A DNA stretch of 35,087 nucleotides from Acidobacteriota bacterium (GCA_021828285.1 JAKASG010000028.1:1-35087), one strand, 5' to 3'; shown: positions 9,911 to 18,914, counted from the stretch's first letter. Program-made: numbers and translations. The notes: a model not told the origin generated them from the letters alone.

Positions 9911-11515
9911 TCAAATCACGACCGATTCATCGTATTCGCCGAAGACGTTGCGCAGGGCGTCTGAAATTTCACCGACCGTGGCGAAGGATTTCACAGCGCC
10001 CATAATCACGGGCATCAGATTCTGATCGGAGCGCGCCGCGGATTCAACCCGATCAAGCGCCGGTTTCACGCGCGCCGGATCCCGCCGTTTGCGCAGCGCG
10101 CGCAGGCGCTCAACCTGTTGCTGCTCGATGGCTGGATCAATTTTCAAAGTGGGAACCGAAGCCGGCGAATTCTCCTGATACCGGTTCACGCCGACGACCG
10201 TCTGCTCGCCCGATTCAATCTTCCGCTGAGCCTCGTAAGCGGCCTGCTGGATTTCGCGCTGCACGAAGCCCGCTTCGATCGCCCGCAGCATGCCGCCGAG
10301 CGCGTCAATTTTTTCGATCAGGTTTTCAGCCGCCGACTCCAGCTCGTTCGTCTTCTTTTCGACGGTAAAGGATCCGGCGAGCGGATCCACGGCGTTTGGG
10401 GCGCCGGATTCGAAGGCGATGATTTGCTGGGTGCGCAGCGCAAGCAGCGCGGAATCTTCGGTCGGGAGCGCGAGCGCTTCGTCGCGCGCGTTCGTGTGGA
10501 GCGATTGCGTTCCTCCGAGCACGGCGGCGAGCGCCTGGAGCGTGACGCGGACGATGTTGACGTCCGGCTGCTGGGCGGTGAGCGTCGAGCCCGCGGTTTG
10601 CGCGTGGAAGCGGAACATCCACGACCGAGGATTTTTCGCGTGGAAGCGCTCGCGCGCAATCCGCGCCCACAGCCGCCGCGCGGCGCGGAACTTCGCGGCT
10701 TCCTCGAGAAAATCATTGTGCGCGTTCAGGAAGAACGCCATGCGCGGCGCCACGTCATCCGGCTGGAGCCCTCGCGCGGCGGCGGCTTCGAGATAGGCGA
10801 TGGCATTCGCCAGCGTAAAGGCGATTTCCTGCGCCGCCGTCGAGCCCGCTTCCCGGATGTGATAGCCGCTGACGGAAATCGTGTTCCATTCCGGAGCGCG
10901 CTCGCGGCAAAACGAGAAAATATCGGTCACCAGCCGCAGCGCGGGCGCGGGCGGATAGATGTAGGTTCCGCGCGCGATATATTCCTTCAAAATATCGTTC
11001 TGCACGGTGCCGGAGACGCGTTCCAGGCTCACTCCCTGCTTTTCCGCGACGGCAAAATAGAGCGCGAGCAGAATCGGCGCCGTCGCGTTGATGGTCATGG
11101 ACGTTGAAACGCGGTCGAGCGGAATGCCCTCGAACAGCGTCTCCATGTCTTCGAGCGAATCAATCGCCACGCCCACGCGTCCCACTTCACCCGCGGCCAT
11201 CGGATGGTCGGAATCAAGCCCGATTTGCGTCGGCAGATCGAAGGCGACGGAAAGTCCGGTCGTGCCTTGCTCGAGCAGATATCGGTAGCGCTGGTTCGAT
11301 TCGCGCGCGCCGCCGAAGCCCGCGTATTGCCGCATCGTCCACAAGCGCCCGCGGTAACCGGAGGAATAGATGCCGCGCGTGAAGGGATATTCGCCGGGAA
11401 GTCCCAGGTCTCTTTCAGGCGACCACCCCGCGAGGCTCTCCGGCGTGTCGAACAGCTCCGGCGTGCTTGCGGGGTCCGGTTTTCGTCCGTCGTCTTTCCG
11501 CGAATCGCTCGCCAT
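9911..11515 (-). CDS. methylmalonyl-CoA mutase-type acyl-CoA mutase, catalytic (large) subunit without B12 domain
   Basis: This 534-residue protein is the TIM-barrel half of a coenzyme-B12 carbon-skeleton mutase. RQYAGFG contains Tyr64, [13 protein letters not shown] contains Gln172 and Arg182, and SGYHIREAG contains His219. All keep a constant 25-residue offset from Tyr89, Gln197, Arg207 and His244 of Propionibacterium methylmalonyl-CoA mutase. The Tyr/Arg pair favours methylmalonyl-CoA over isobutyryl-CoA, where Phe/Gln are found. The protein stops at the end of the barrel domain ([15 protein letters not shown]), so the cobalamin-binding DxHxxG domain must come from a separate small subunit, which is not in this window. 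The start ATG has only a weak ribosome-binding site. A small membrane-protein gene ends 19 bp upstream on the same strand. Confidence 0.92.
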   Translation of the reverse strand: MASDSRKDDGRKPDPASTPELFDTPESLAGWSPERDLGLPGEYPFTRGIYSSGYRGRLWTMRQYAGFGGARESNQRYRYLLEQGTTGLSVAFDLPTQIGLDSDHPMAAGEVGRVGVAIDSLEDMETLFEGIPLDRVSTSMTINATAPILLALYFAVAEKQGVSLERVSGTVQNDILKEYIARGTYIYPPAPALRLVTDIFSFCRERAPEWNTISVSGYHIREAGSTAAQEIAFTLANAIAYLEAAAARGLQPDDVAPRMAFFLNAHNDFLEEAAKFRAARRLWARIARERFHAKNPRSWMFRFHAQTAGSTLTAQQPDVNIVRVTLQALAAVLGGTQSLHTNARDEALALPTEDSALLALRTQQIIAFESGAPNAVDPLAGSFTVEKKTNELESAAENLIEKIDALGGMLRAIEAGFVQREIQQAAYEAQRKIESGEQTVVGVNRYQENSPASVPTLKIDPAIEQQQVERLRALRKRRDPARVKPALDRVESAARSDQNLMPVIMGAVKSFATVGEISDALRNVFGEYDESVVI

Positions 11516-11534
11516 CGTCTTGTTTCGCCGCTTG

Positions 11535-11783
11535 CTACCGCACGCTGCGTGCTCGGGCGATCGAATGCAGCCCGAAACTCACGAGAATCACTGAAAACAC
11601 GGCCACCGCTCCGAACGCCCAAAGTCCGTTCGAAGGAGTGTGGCGATAATCTTCCCACAACTCGAGCGCCAGCACCGCTCCCGAGCCGCCGAGCACCAGG
11701 AAAATCGCGGCAATCGTCAGGTGAAAAATGCGGCGACCCTGCCGGATGGCGCGGAGAATCCGCGCTAGAATTGCGCTCAGCAT
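11535..11783 (-). CDS. small two-helix membrane protein of unknown function
   Basis: This 82-residue protein has a basic N-terminus ([11 protein letters not shown]) and two hydrophobic segments at about 20-40 ([15 protein letters not shown]) and 52-72 ([20 protein letters not shown]), joined by a short acidic/His loop ([10 protein letters not shown]), and ends in RARSVR. I do not recognise the family. The ATG at 11783 is chosen because hydrophobic coding begins there; the in-frame extension upstream is not protein-like. The stop lies 19 bp before the acyl-CoA mutase start, so the two are probably co-transcribed, but a functional link is not shown. Confidence 0.55.
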   Translation of the reverse strand: MLSAILARILRAIRQGRRIFHLTIAAIFLVLGGSGAVLALELWEDYRHTPSNGLWAFGAVAVFSVILVSFGLHSIARARSVR

Positions 11784-11869
11784 CGTTCCCGCAGCCGGGC
11801 GCGAATGGCGCGCCGCTGGCCCTCCACAATTGTAGCCTGAGAAGTCCCGAATATGGCACAATACGCGGC

Positions 11870-13246
11870 ATGATGCGAATTTCAAAGAGAATCGCGCTTG
11901 CAATTTTACTAATGCCGATGGCTCTCTGGCCCTTGTCTGCTCGGGGCGGCCCGATCGCGCCACTGCTTGCCTCCACTCCGCCGATGGGCTGGAACAGTTG
12001 GCAGTCTTACGGCGCAAGCATCACCGAATCCGAATTCAAGGCGAACGCGCGCTGGATGGAGACGCACCTCAAGCGCTACGGGTTTCAGTACGTGGTGGTG
12101 GATGCCGGCTGGTATCTTCAAATTCCGGCTCGCTGGGGCAAGCCTCCCTGGAAGGCGACGCTCGATCCCTTCGGCCGTTACATTCCCGCGCCGAATCGTT
12201 TCCCTTCCTCCGCGGACGGACGGGGTTTCAAGCCGCTCGCCGATTACGTTCACTCGCTCGGCCTCAAGTTCGGGATTCACATGATGCGCGGCATCCCGCG
12301 CATCGCGGTGGATCGAAACCTGCCGATTGCCGGCACGGCGTTTCATGCGGCCGACGCGGCGGACACTACCGACACTTGTTCATGGGACCGCGAAAATTAC
12401 GGTGTCAGGAATAATGCCGCGGGACAAGCTTATTACGACTCCGTCCTGAAGCTCATCGCCGGGTGGGGCGTGGATTTTCTCAAGGTGGATTGCATCTCGA
12501 GCCGCCCTTATAAGGCGAGCGAGATTCGCATGATCAGCCGCGCCATCCGCAAAACGGGCCGGCCCATCGTTCTGAGTCTTTCGCCTGGCCCTACTTCGCT
12601 CGCCGTTGCCAACGATGTGCGCAAGTACGCGCAGATGTGGCGAATCTCAAACGACTTTTGGGACAACTGGATTGCGACGGGCGATGAGGCCTGGAGCCAG
12701 TCGCTTTACGGTCAATTTGCGACGGCGGAGGGCTGGGCGCCCTACATCGAACCGGGACATTGGCCCGATGCTGACATGTTGCCCCTCGGATACATCGGTC
12801 CGCGCCCGGGCCTGGGCCCCGCGCGCTGGACGCGCTTCACCCACGACGAACAGCGCACGCTGATGACGCTTTGGTGCATCATCCGCTCGCCTTTGATTCT
12901 CGGCGGCAACCTGACCCGCAATGACGCCTGGACGACTTCGCTTGAAACGAACCGCGAAGTCCTCGCCGTGGATCAGGCTTCGGCCGATAATCGTCCGCTC
13001 ATCGTCTCGAATGACATCGTCGTTTGGAGCGCCGAGCCGCAGAACGGGCGCGGGCATTACCTCGCGATATTCAATCGCAGCAACGCCCCGCTCAAAATCG
13101 CCCTCCGCTGGAACGAGCTTGGCCTTGTCACGGGCAAGCCTTACTTGCTTCGAGACCTTTGGACCCACAAGAATCTCGGCGCTGCCACTTCGCTCAAGCT
13201 CAAGCTCCGCCCGCACGCTTCAGTGCTCTACCGCGCCGGCGAGTAA
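11870..13246 (+). CDS. secreted glycoside hydrolase family 27 protein (alpha-galactosidase-like)
   Basis: This 458-residue protein starts with a signal peptide (basic MRISKR, hydrophobic core to about 24, SARG region). The mature N-terminus carries STPPMGWNSW, the hallmark of GH27/GH36-type alpha-galactosidases. The nucleophile is likely Asp207 in DFLKVDC, and the acid/base Asp262 in RISNDFWDNW. The block RSPLILGGNL and a short C-terminal beta-sandwich with WSAEPQNGRG complete the family layout. It would release terminal alpha-galactose or a similar residue from oligo- or polysaccharides outside the cytoplasm; other GH27 members act on beta-L-arabinopyranosides or isomaltose, so the exact sugar is open. 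Two adjacent ATGs (11870, 11873) are possible, both with poor ribosome-binding sites. The S53 peptidase gene follows on the same strand after 258 bp. Confidence 0.9.
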   Translation: MMRISKRIALAILLMPMALWPLSARGGPIAPLLASTPPMGWNSWQSYGASITESEFKANARWMETHLKRYGFQYVVVDAGWYLQIPARWGKPPWKATLDPFGRYIPAPNRFPSSADGRGFKPLADYVHSLGLKFGIHMMRGIPRIAVDRNLPIAGTAFHAADAADTTDTCSWDRENYGVRNNAAGQAYYDSVLKLIAGWGVDFLKVDCISSRPYKASEIRMISRAIRKTGRPIVLSLSPGPTSLAVANDVRKYAQMWRISNDFWDNWIATGDEAWSQSLYGQFATAEGWAPYIEPGHWPDADMLPLGYIGPRPGLGPARWTRFTHDEQRTLMTLWCIIRSPLILGGNLTRNDAWTTSLETNREVLAVDQASADNRPLIVSNDIVVWSAEPQNGRGHYLAIFNRSNAPLKIALRWNELGLVTGKPYLLRDLWTHKNLGAATSLKLKLRPHASVLYRAGE

Positions 13247-13272
13247 GCCTCCGGCCGCGCGCGCGGGTTCCG

Positions 13273-13289
13273 ACTTGCAGGGCGCAAGT
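13273..13289 (+). terminator. short hairpin after the GH27 gene
   Basis: ACTTGC and GCAAGT form a 6-bp stem around a five-base loop, 27 bp past the stop codon. There is no clear T-run, so termination is only possible. Confidence 0.25.
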
Positions 13290-13422
13290 TCATAGCCACG
13301 AACGCCTTTCAAACGCCTTGAAATTGGGGTACACTCTGGGGGATTAGTCAAAGGGTGACGAGGTGCGCTCCTGCGCGGGCCAATCGCGCGCACTCCCTTT
13401 GCAACCTGAAGCGAGGCAGTGA

Positions 13423-13469
13423 CGTCCCGCCGGTGAGCACGGCCGCGAGGCCTTTGCCACAGCGGGACG
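13423..13469 (+). other. possible structured leader of the S53 peptidase mRNA
   Basis: CGTCCCGC (13423-13430) pairs perfectly with GCGGGACG (13462-13469). Inside lies GGCC-GCGA-GGCC, a 4-bp hairpin closed by a GNRA tetraloop. The structure ends about 20 bp before the strong GGAGGAGGT ribosome-binding site. It matches no riboswitch class I can recognise. Confidence 0.3.
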
Positions 13470-13504
13470 GCCATCGGATCGCGAGTTTTGCGGAGGAGGT
13501 CAAC

Positions 13505-16500
13505 ATGAACGGTTCAAGGAACATCGCCGGATCGTTTTTTCTGGCTGTGGCGGCGAGCGCGCTTTTCTTCGCGCCGCCGGCGTGCGCGGCGAGCCTGAAT
13601 TCTCGCATTCGCGGGCCCATCAACGATGCCGAGCGCGTGACGCTCGGCGGCAACATCCCTCCGCTCGCGCGCCGGCGTTTCGACCGAGGCCGCGCGCCCG
13701 ATTCGCTCCCCATGGAGCGCATGCTGCTCGTCCTGAAGCGCAGCTCCCAGCAGGAGCAAGCGCTCGAAAACCTCCTCGTCGAGCAGCAGGATAAGACCTC
13801 GCCCGCTTATCGCCGCTGGCTCACGCCCGAAGAGTTCGGCGGCGAATTCGGCGTTTCCAGCTCGGACCTTCAAAAAATCACCGGATGGCTCAGCGCGCAA
13901 GGCTTTGAGGTCAATCGCGTTTCGAACAGCCGGACGGTGATCGAATTTTCAGGCACGGCCGGCCAGGTGCGGCAGACCTTCAGCGCGGAGATTCACCAAT
14001 ACGTCATTCGCGGCAAATCCTATTGGGCGAACTCGACCAACCCGCAAATTCCCGCGGCTCTCGCTCCCGTCGTCGCGGGCATCGCCTCGCTCAACAATTT
14101 CCCACGCACGCCCATGCTCAAGAAGGTCGGCGTCTTCCAGAGGTCGCGGGAAACCGGAAAATATACGCCGCTCTTCACCTTCACAAGCAACGGCCAGACC
14201 TTCTATCCCCTCGGCCCGGGCGATTTCGACAAGATTTACAACGTCCCGGCGACCCCGAACGGCACGGGCGAAACCATCGCCATCGTCGGCGATTCGAACA
14301 TCAATCCTCAGGACGACGCCGATTTCCGCAGTATTTTCGGCTTGCCGGCAAATCCCGTCAACGTGATTCTCGACGGGCCCGACCCCGGCATCGTCGCAGG
14401 GTCGGAAACCGAAGCTGATCTCGACACCGAATGGGCGGGCGCGGTCGCTCCGGGCGCGACGATTGATCTGGTCGTTTCAGAAGACACGGAGACCACGGCG
14501 GGCGTGGACCTTTCCGCGCTTTACATCATTGACAACAACCTCGCGCCCATCCTGAGCGAAAGCTTTGGCGCCTGCGAGGCTTCGCTCGGCAGCGCCGGCA
14601 ACGCCTTTGAAAGCGGCATGTTCGAGCAAGCGGCGGCTGAAGGAATCACCGTGTTGGTCGCGGCGGGCGATACCGGCTCAGCCGGTTGCGACAACTCGGC
14701 TTCCGGGGTCGATGCGGCGCAGCACGGGCTTGCGATCAGCGGCACGGCTTCCAGCCCGTTTGACGTGGCCGTCGGCGGAACGGATTTTGACCTGAATCCG
14801 ACGAACGCGACAACATACTTTAGCGCCACGAATAATTCCACCACCCAAGCCTCCGCCAAGTCTTACATTCCTGAAATCACCTGGAACGACTCCTGCGCGA
14901 GCGGCGGCTCGGCCACCAACTGTCTTAATCCATCCAGCCAGTTGCAGGCGGGAGGCATAGATTTGACGGCGGGCAGCGGCGGGCCGAGCAGTTGCACCTC
15001 GCAAGACGTCTTCGGAAATTGCCTGACGGCTTACTCGAAGCCCGCGTGGCAGACGGGCAGCGGCGTGCCGAATGACAGCGTGCGCGATATTCCCGATATC
15101 TCGATGTTCGCCGGCGACGGCCTTAACGGCAGCTTTTACATCATCTGCGAATCCGACCAAAATCCCGGTAACGCGCCGTGCAGCCTTGCTTCTCCTTACA
15201 GCGATTTCTTTGGCGTCGGCGGAACGTCCGCACCAACGCCTGCTTTCGCCGGCGTGATGGCCTTGATCAACCAGAAATACGGCCGGCAGGGCGACGCGGA
15301 TTTTACGCTCTATCCACTCGCCGCAATGGCCAAAGCGAGCGGCAACTACTGTACTTCCAACTCGACCGCGGTCAGCAAGAGCACTTGTATTTTCTACGAC
15401 ATTGTTACGGGCCACAACGATACGGGAACGGACATCACGCCCGGCAACAACACCGTGGCTTGTCTCGCCGGGTCGCCGGATTGCAGCAATCAGACGGGTT
15501 CTGGCTACGGCTACCTCACCGCGAATCCGCCCGCGAGCGGCAGCAACAGCACCACGGCCGCGCCCGCCTGGCAAACGGCGACGGAGTACGACTACGCGAG
15601 CGGCCTCGGCTCCATCAATGTGGCGAACCTGCTGGCCGCATGGAATACCGTCACCTTCAAGCCGACCAGCACAACCCTCGCGGGCGTCACTCCGACGACC
15701 ATCACGCACGGCCAAAGCGCCGCCGCGACGATCACCGTCAAGACCACCTCCACCGGCACGCCTTCAGGCGACGTAGAGCTGATGGCCACTCCAACAGCCG
15801 GAGGCGCGAGCCTCGGCGTGGGCACGTTCACGCTTACGGGCGGCGCGGCCACCGGCTCGACCAAAATGATTCCGGGAGGGACGTGGAACCTTACGGCGCA
15901 TTATCAGGGCGACGGATTTTTCGGTTTGAGCGATTCGCCCTCGCCGGGCGTGACGGTCACGGTAGGCAAGGAAAACAGCTCGACCGACTTTGAAGTTGCC
16001 ATCGGGTCGTTTAATTCACTGACCGGAACCTTCAGCTATAACTACTGTACGTCCGGTTGCTCGACCCCCTACGGGTCCATCTACCTCTTGCGGGCGGACA
16101 TTCTGAATGCGGCGGGCGCGATGTGCGCTCCCGTCAATACTTCCGGGGAGCAAACGCAGCCCGCTTCCGGCTGCCCCACGGGAACCGTCACCTGGACGGA
16201 TAACGGCGCAGCCCCGCCCGCGTCCGAAGAGCAAGGCAATCCCGCGGATGATGTGCCGGGGACGCTGCCGCTCAACAGTCAGGGGTATGCCGAGGATGCG
16301 TTCATCCAATTCAGCACCGGCTCGCACAGCCTCCAGGCGAGCTATAGCGGCGATAACAGCTTCAACGCGAGCACCTCGAGCAGCGTGAGCCTTACCGTAA
16401 CCAAAGCCCCGACCACCACATCTTTTGTCAGCCCGCCCAGTTCGGTTGCGGCAGGGACGCCCTTCTCGCTCAATGTGGCAGTGCTCACCTCAAGCAGCGG

Positions 16501-17275
16501 CGTCGGACCCACGGGGACTGTCGAGATATTGAACGGCTCATCGCCGCTCGGCAACGCAAGCTGCTCGCCTTCGAACTTTAATCCTTCGACGGGCACGCCG
16601 GCTCTGTGCCAGGCGACGGTTAACGGGCTCGTACTGACTGCGAGCGCGAGCCTTACTGCCGAGTACAGCGGCGACACCAATTACACCACCTCGACCTCGT
16701 CAGCGACTCAGGTCAACGTCGCCGCCAACTTCGCGATGGCCGCAACTCCAACCTCGAATAGCGTCTCACCTGGCAGTTCGGCATCGTACACGATCACTGC
16801 GACGGCCGCCGGCGGCTTTACGGGAACCGTGAACTTCACCTGTTCGGTCGCCTCTGCATCGGGAAGCATCGTGCAGGATATGCCGACCTGCTCGCTCAAT
16901 CCCGCTTCCGCCGCGGTGGGCGTGACCCCCGGCTCGACGATCCTGGAGGTTTCGACCACGGCGCCATCGCTCTTCGCGCCATTCGGCAGCGGCCCGCGCG
17001 GCGATCCCTGGATGCCCGTTGCGTTATTCCTCAGCTTGTCGCTCGTTGCGGCTGCGGGCGCCTGGTTTGCGCGTTCGCGCCGCCGGCCGCTCGCCACGGC
17101 GATCCTGACCGGCGCTTTATTCATCGCGCTTGCGGGTCTCGCCAGTTGCGGCGGCGGAGGCAATTCGGGGCCGCCGCCGAATCCCGGGACGCCTGCGGGC
17201 AATTACACCGTGACCGTCACCGGCACGTCCGGCACGGTCTCGAATTCGACGCCAGTTACTTTGACGGTCCAATAA
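13505..17275 (+). CDS. secreted S53 (sedolisin/kumamolisin-type) peptidase with Ig-like repeats and membrane tail
   Basis: This 1,256-residue exported protein begins with a signal peptide (1 to about 29, ending PACAAS) and a pro-kumamolisin activation domain at about 45-200. The S53 catalytic domain spans about 235-715. The triad is visible as Glu303 and Asp307 (ETEADLD), and Ser575 (GGTSAPTPAFAG). Asp389 (AAGDTGS) forms the oxyanion hole, and the calcium site uses the DIVTG region (632-636). S53 enzymes are self-activating endopeptidases, usually acid-active. Residues about 720-1150 hold three or four Ig-like domains recognisable from repeated YSGD-N/T segments. The tail has a hydrophobic helix (1169-1189), RSRRR, a second helix (1196-1213) and CGGGG at 1215-1219, then a short beta stub. 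GGAGGAGGT at four bases spacing fixes the ATG; upstream in-frame codons are not coding-like. Confidence 0.92.
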   Translation: MNGSRNIAGSFFLAVAASALFFAPPACAASLNSRIRGPINDAERVTLGGNIPPLARRRFDRGRAPDSLPMERMLLVLKRSSQQEQALENLLVEQQDKTSPAYRRWLTPEEFGGEFGVSSSDLQKITGWLSAQGFEVNRVSNSRTVIEFSGTAGQVRQTFSAEIHQYVIRGKSYWANSTNPQIPAALAPVVAGIASLNNFPRTPMLKKVGVFQRSRETGKYTPLFTFTSNGQTFYPLGPGDFDKIYNVPATPNGTGETIAIVGDSNINPQDDADFRSIFGLPANPVNVILDGPDPGIVAGSETEADLDTEWAGAVAPGATIDLVVSEDTETTAGVDLSALYIIDNNLAPILSESFGACEASLGSAGNAFESGMFEQAAAEGITVLVAAGDTGSAGCDNSASGVDAAQHGLAISGTASSPFDVAVGGTDFDLNPTNATTYFSATNNSTTQASAKSYIPEITWNDSCASGGSATNCLNPSSQLQAGGIDLTAGSGGPSSCTSQDVFGNCLTAYSKPAWQTGSGVPNDSVRDIPDISMFAGDGLNGSFYIICESDQNPGNAPCSLASPYSDFFGVGGTSAPTPAFAGVMALINQKYGRQGDADFTLYPLAAMAKASGNYCTSNSTAVSKSTCIFYDIVTGHNDTGTDITPGNNTVACLAGSPDCSNQTGSGYGYLTANPPASGSNSTTAAPAWQTATEYDYASGLGSINVANLLAAWNTVTFKPTSTTLAGVTPTTITHGQSAAATITVKTTSTGTPSGDVELMATPTAGGASLGVGTFTLTGGAATGSTKMIPGGTWNLTAHYQGDGFFGLSDSPSPGVTVTVGKENSSTDFEVAIGSFNSLTGTFSYNYCTSGCSTPYGSIYLLRADILNAAGAMCAPVNTSGEQTQPASGCPTGTVTWTDNGAAPPASEEQGNPADDVPGTLPLNSQGYAEDAFIQFSTGSHSLQASYSGDNSFNASTSSSVSLTVTKAPTTTSFVSPPSSVAAGTPFSLNVAVLTSSSGVGPTGTVEILNGSSPLGNASCSPSNFNPSTGTPALCQATVNGLVLTASASLTAEYSGDTNYTTSTSSATQVNVAANFAMAATPTSNSVSPGSSASYTITATAAGGFTGTVNFTCSVASASGSIVQDMPTCSLNPASAAVGVTPGSTILEVSTTAPSLFAPFGSGPRGDPWMPVALFLSLSLVAAAGAWFARSRRRPLATAILTGALFIALAGLASCGGGGNSGPPPNPGTPAGNYTVTVTGTSGTVSNSTPVTLTVQ

Positions 17276-17288
17276 TTACAGGCTACCC

Positions 17289-17318
17289 TGCCGGGGCAAT
17301 TTACAAATTGCCCCGGCA
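17289..17318. terminator. 14-bp perfect dyad between convergent genes
   Basis: TGCCGGGGCAATTT and AAATTGCCCCGGCA are perfect inverted arms separated by AC. It starts 13 bp after the S53 stop codon and lies 43 bp from the stop of the minus-strand gene, so it can act on both transcripts. No T-run follows on either strand, so factor-independent termination is not certain. Confidence 0.65.
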
Positions 17319-17361
17319 ACTTCGATCCTTCCGGAAAACTGGAATTGCAGAGGGGTGCGCT

Positions 17362-17796
17362 TCAGGCCGTACGGGCGCTGAGCTTGTCGTCTTCGCAGAT
17401 CTCGCGCACGCGCGAAGTGATGATGCGGCGGTGTTGCGGATGGAGGAATTCCAGGTGCATGCCTCGCCCGATGAAACGCATCTTGAGCATCGAGCCGCCC
17501 CAGGTCGAGCCTTCAATGCTTACGGGCACGGGATCGGGACAATAGACGGGATGGCCGGAGATCAGCGCGCGCCCCTGGCCGAGATTCACCACCGTGTACC
17601 GGTGATGCTGGGTCTCGACTCGAAGCACGGCGCCTTTGCCAAGCGCGTCGAGATGCACGCCTCCATCAATCTCCGACTGGATGATGTTCCGGTTGATTTC
17701 ATCGCTCAGGTTCGGATGAGGGCGGAACAGGTCCGGTTCACCCGGGGTGGTACGTTCGTGGACCCGGGTTAGTCCTGTCCTGTCCATTGCGGCCAT
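17362..17796 (-). CDS. conserved-looking protein of unknown function
   Basis: This 144-residue soluble protein has no signal peptide or membrane segment. After a variable, charged N-terminal 40 residues comes a compact beta-rich core: GGVHLDALGKGAVLRVET, a GHPVYCPDP segment with Cys86, then GSTWGGSMLK and FIGRGMHLEF followed by a helix-like HRRIITSRVREI. I have the impression that similar proteins recur in Acidobacteriota as hypothetical proteins. A PilZ-like fold was considered, but the RxxxR and D/NxSxxG motifs are missing. ATGs at 17796 and 17787 are both possible, with only a weak GGA upstream. It is divergent from lexA, with 226 bp between the two start codons. Function is not assigned. 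Confidence 0.65.
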   Translation of the reverse strand: MAAMDRTGLTRVHERTTPGEPDLFRPHPNLSDEINRNIIQSEIDGGVHLDALGKGAVLRVETQHHRYTVVNLGQGRALISGHPVYCPDPVPVSIEGSTWGGSMLKMRFIGRGMHLEFLHPQHRRIITSRVREICEDDKLSARTA

Positions 17797-17936
17797 TATC
17801 GCACAATCCAATTTCGCAAGCGAAGATTTCTTCCGGGCGCGGGACGCCGTATTGCCCGTCTGGGGCTATTCATCATGTACGTCGCTGCGAGGCGGGGAAA
17901 AGAGGGCTGCCCGCCGGGGACCGGTCATTTTTGCGC

Positions 17937-17966
17937 TTGCAAATTCGCTTTTTGTTCGCCTATACT
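17937..17966 (+). promoter_or_regulatory. lexA promoter with an embedded direct repeat (possible SOS box)
   Basis: TTGCAA (17937-17942) and TATACT (17961-17966) with 18 bp between them make a plausible sigma-70 promoter. Between them lies ATTC-N7-GTTC (17943-17957), one mismatch from the GTTC-N7-GTTC box recognised by alphaproteobacterial LexA. Its position between -35 and -10 is right for autorepression. The operator sequence used by this LexA is not known to me. Confidence 0.45.
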
Positions 17967-18022
17967 CTTGCAGCGGCTGTTTCGCGGCGGCGATCCGCAA
18001 TGGATGAGGAGGGAAAGGCCCT

Positions 18023-18730
18023 ATGGCTCTCACACGGCGGCAGAAACAGGTTTTGGATTTTCTTACCGAATTCATCAATCGCAAGGGATACTCGCCGAGC
18101 TTTGAGGAAATCGCGGAGGGCGTGAAGGTTTCATCGCTCGCCACCGTTCACAAGCACTTGGAAAACCTCGAGCGGAAAGGATTCATCCGGCGCGGGTACA
18201 ACCAGAGCCGGTCGGTGGAAGTGGTCGCCGTGCCCGCTTCGGTGCCGTTCGCAAAGACGGCGGTCATACCGTTCGGCGGAAAGCGGGAATATCCTAGGGT
18301 TTCTACGCACGGCGCGGGAGCGCGGCCGGCGCGCGCGGGGTCGCTCGGCGCTTTGGAATTTCCTCTGCTCGGACGGATCGCCGCCGGCCGTCCTGTCGAA
18401 GCGGTTCCCTACCCGGAAACGTTTTCCTTCGGCGATTTCGCCGGCCGGCGCGGGGACGTTTTCGTCCTGCGCGTCAAAGGCGACTCCATGATTGACGATC
18501 ACATCTGCGACGGCGACTACATCCTCGTGGAGGGCGCAGATTCCGCCGATAACGGCGAAATCGTTGTTGCGCTCATCGAAGGGACGGACGCCACGCTGAA
18601 GCGTTTTTACCTCGACAATTCACAAACGGTTCGCCTCCAGCCTGCGAACGCTCAAATGGACCCTATCGTTTTGCCCGCGCGGGACGTGAAGATTCAAGGG
18701 CGCGTCATCGGAGTGCTGAGAAAATACTGA
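18023..18730 (+). CDS. lexA: SOS response repressor LexA
   Basis: This 235-residue self-cleaving repressor has an N-terminal winged helix (1-70) with SSLATVHKHLENLERKGFIRR as the recognition-helix region. The C-terminal S24 peptidase domain begins with GRIAAGRPV, where cleavage is expected between Ala121 and Gly122. The catalytic dyad is Ser155 (GDSMIDDHICDGD) and Lys193 (ATLKRFY). The linker between the domains (about 70-112, Arg/Ala/Gly-rich) is longer than in E. coli LexA (202 residues). RecA filaments would trigger autoproteolysis and derepress DNA-repair genes. AGGAGGG nine bases before the ATG supports the start. glmU follows 184 bp downstream with its own probable promoter. Confidence 0.96.
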   Translation: MALTRRQKQVLDFLTEFINRKGYSPSFEEIAEGVKVSSLATVHKHLENLERKGFIRRGYNQSRSVEVVAVPASVPFAKTAVIPFGGKREYPRVSTHGAGARPARAGSLGALEFPLLGRIAAGRPVEAVPYPETFSFGDFAGRRGDVFVLRVKGDSMIDDHICDGDYILVEGADSADNGEIVVALIEGTDATLKRFYLDNSQTVRLQPANAQMDPIVLPARDVKIQGRVIGVLRKY

Positions 18731-18831
18731 GGCCCGGACATTCTCCTGATTCAAGCTTGAAAAACTCCGCCGCCTCGCCCGGCGCGGCCTCGAATCCCTA
18801 AGCGCATCCTCAACCTGAGAAGCCCGCACGC

Positions 18832-18860
18832 TTGCAGAGTCCCATGAACGGCGATAGATT
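18832..18860 (+). promoter_or_regulatory. candidate glmU promoter
   Basis: TTGCAG (18832-18837), exactly 17 bp, then TAGATT (18855-18860). Both hexamers are imperfect but the spacing is ideal. The predicted start is near 18867, about 48 nt before the glmU ATG. Confidence 0.3.
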
Positions 18861-18914
18861 GGTTCATTCGCGGAAGGCGATTGCGGATTCGCGTGTGACG
18901 GAGGAATCGGAGGA

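Noticed and set aside
14678..15715. 345-codon minus-strand frame opposite the S53 catalytic domain
   Set aside because: Antisense to conserved catalytic sequence with Arg/Ala/Val-rich composition; no domain or ribosome-binding site.
17362..17796. PilZ domain assignment for the protein beside lexA
   Set aside because: The c-di-GMP-binding RxxxR and D/NxSxxG motifs are missing.
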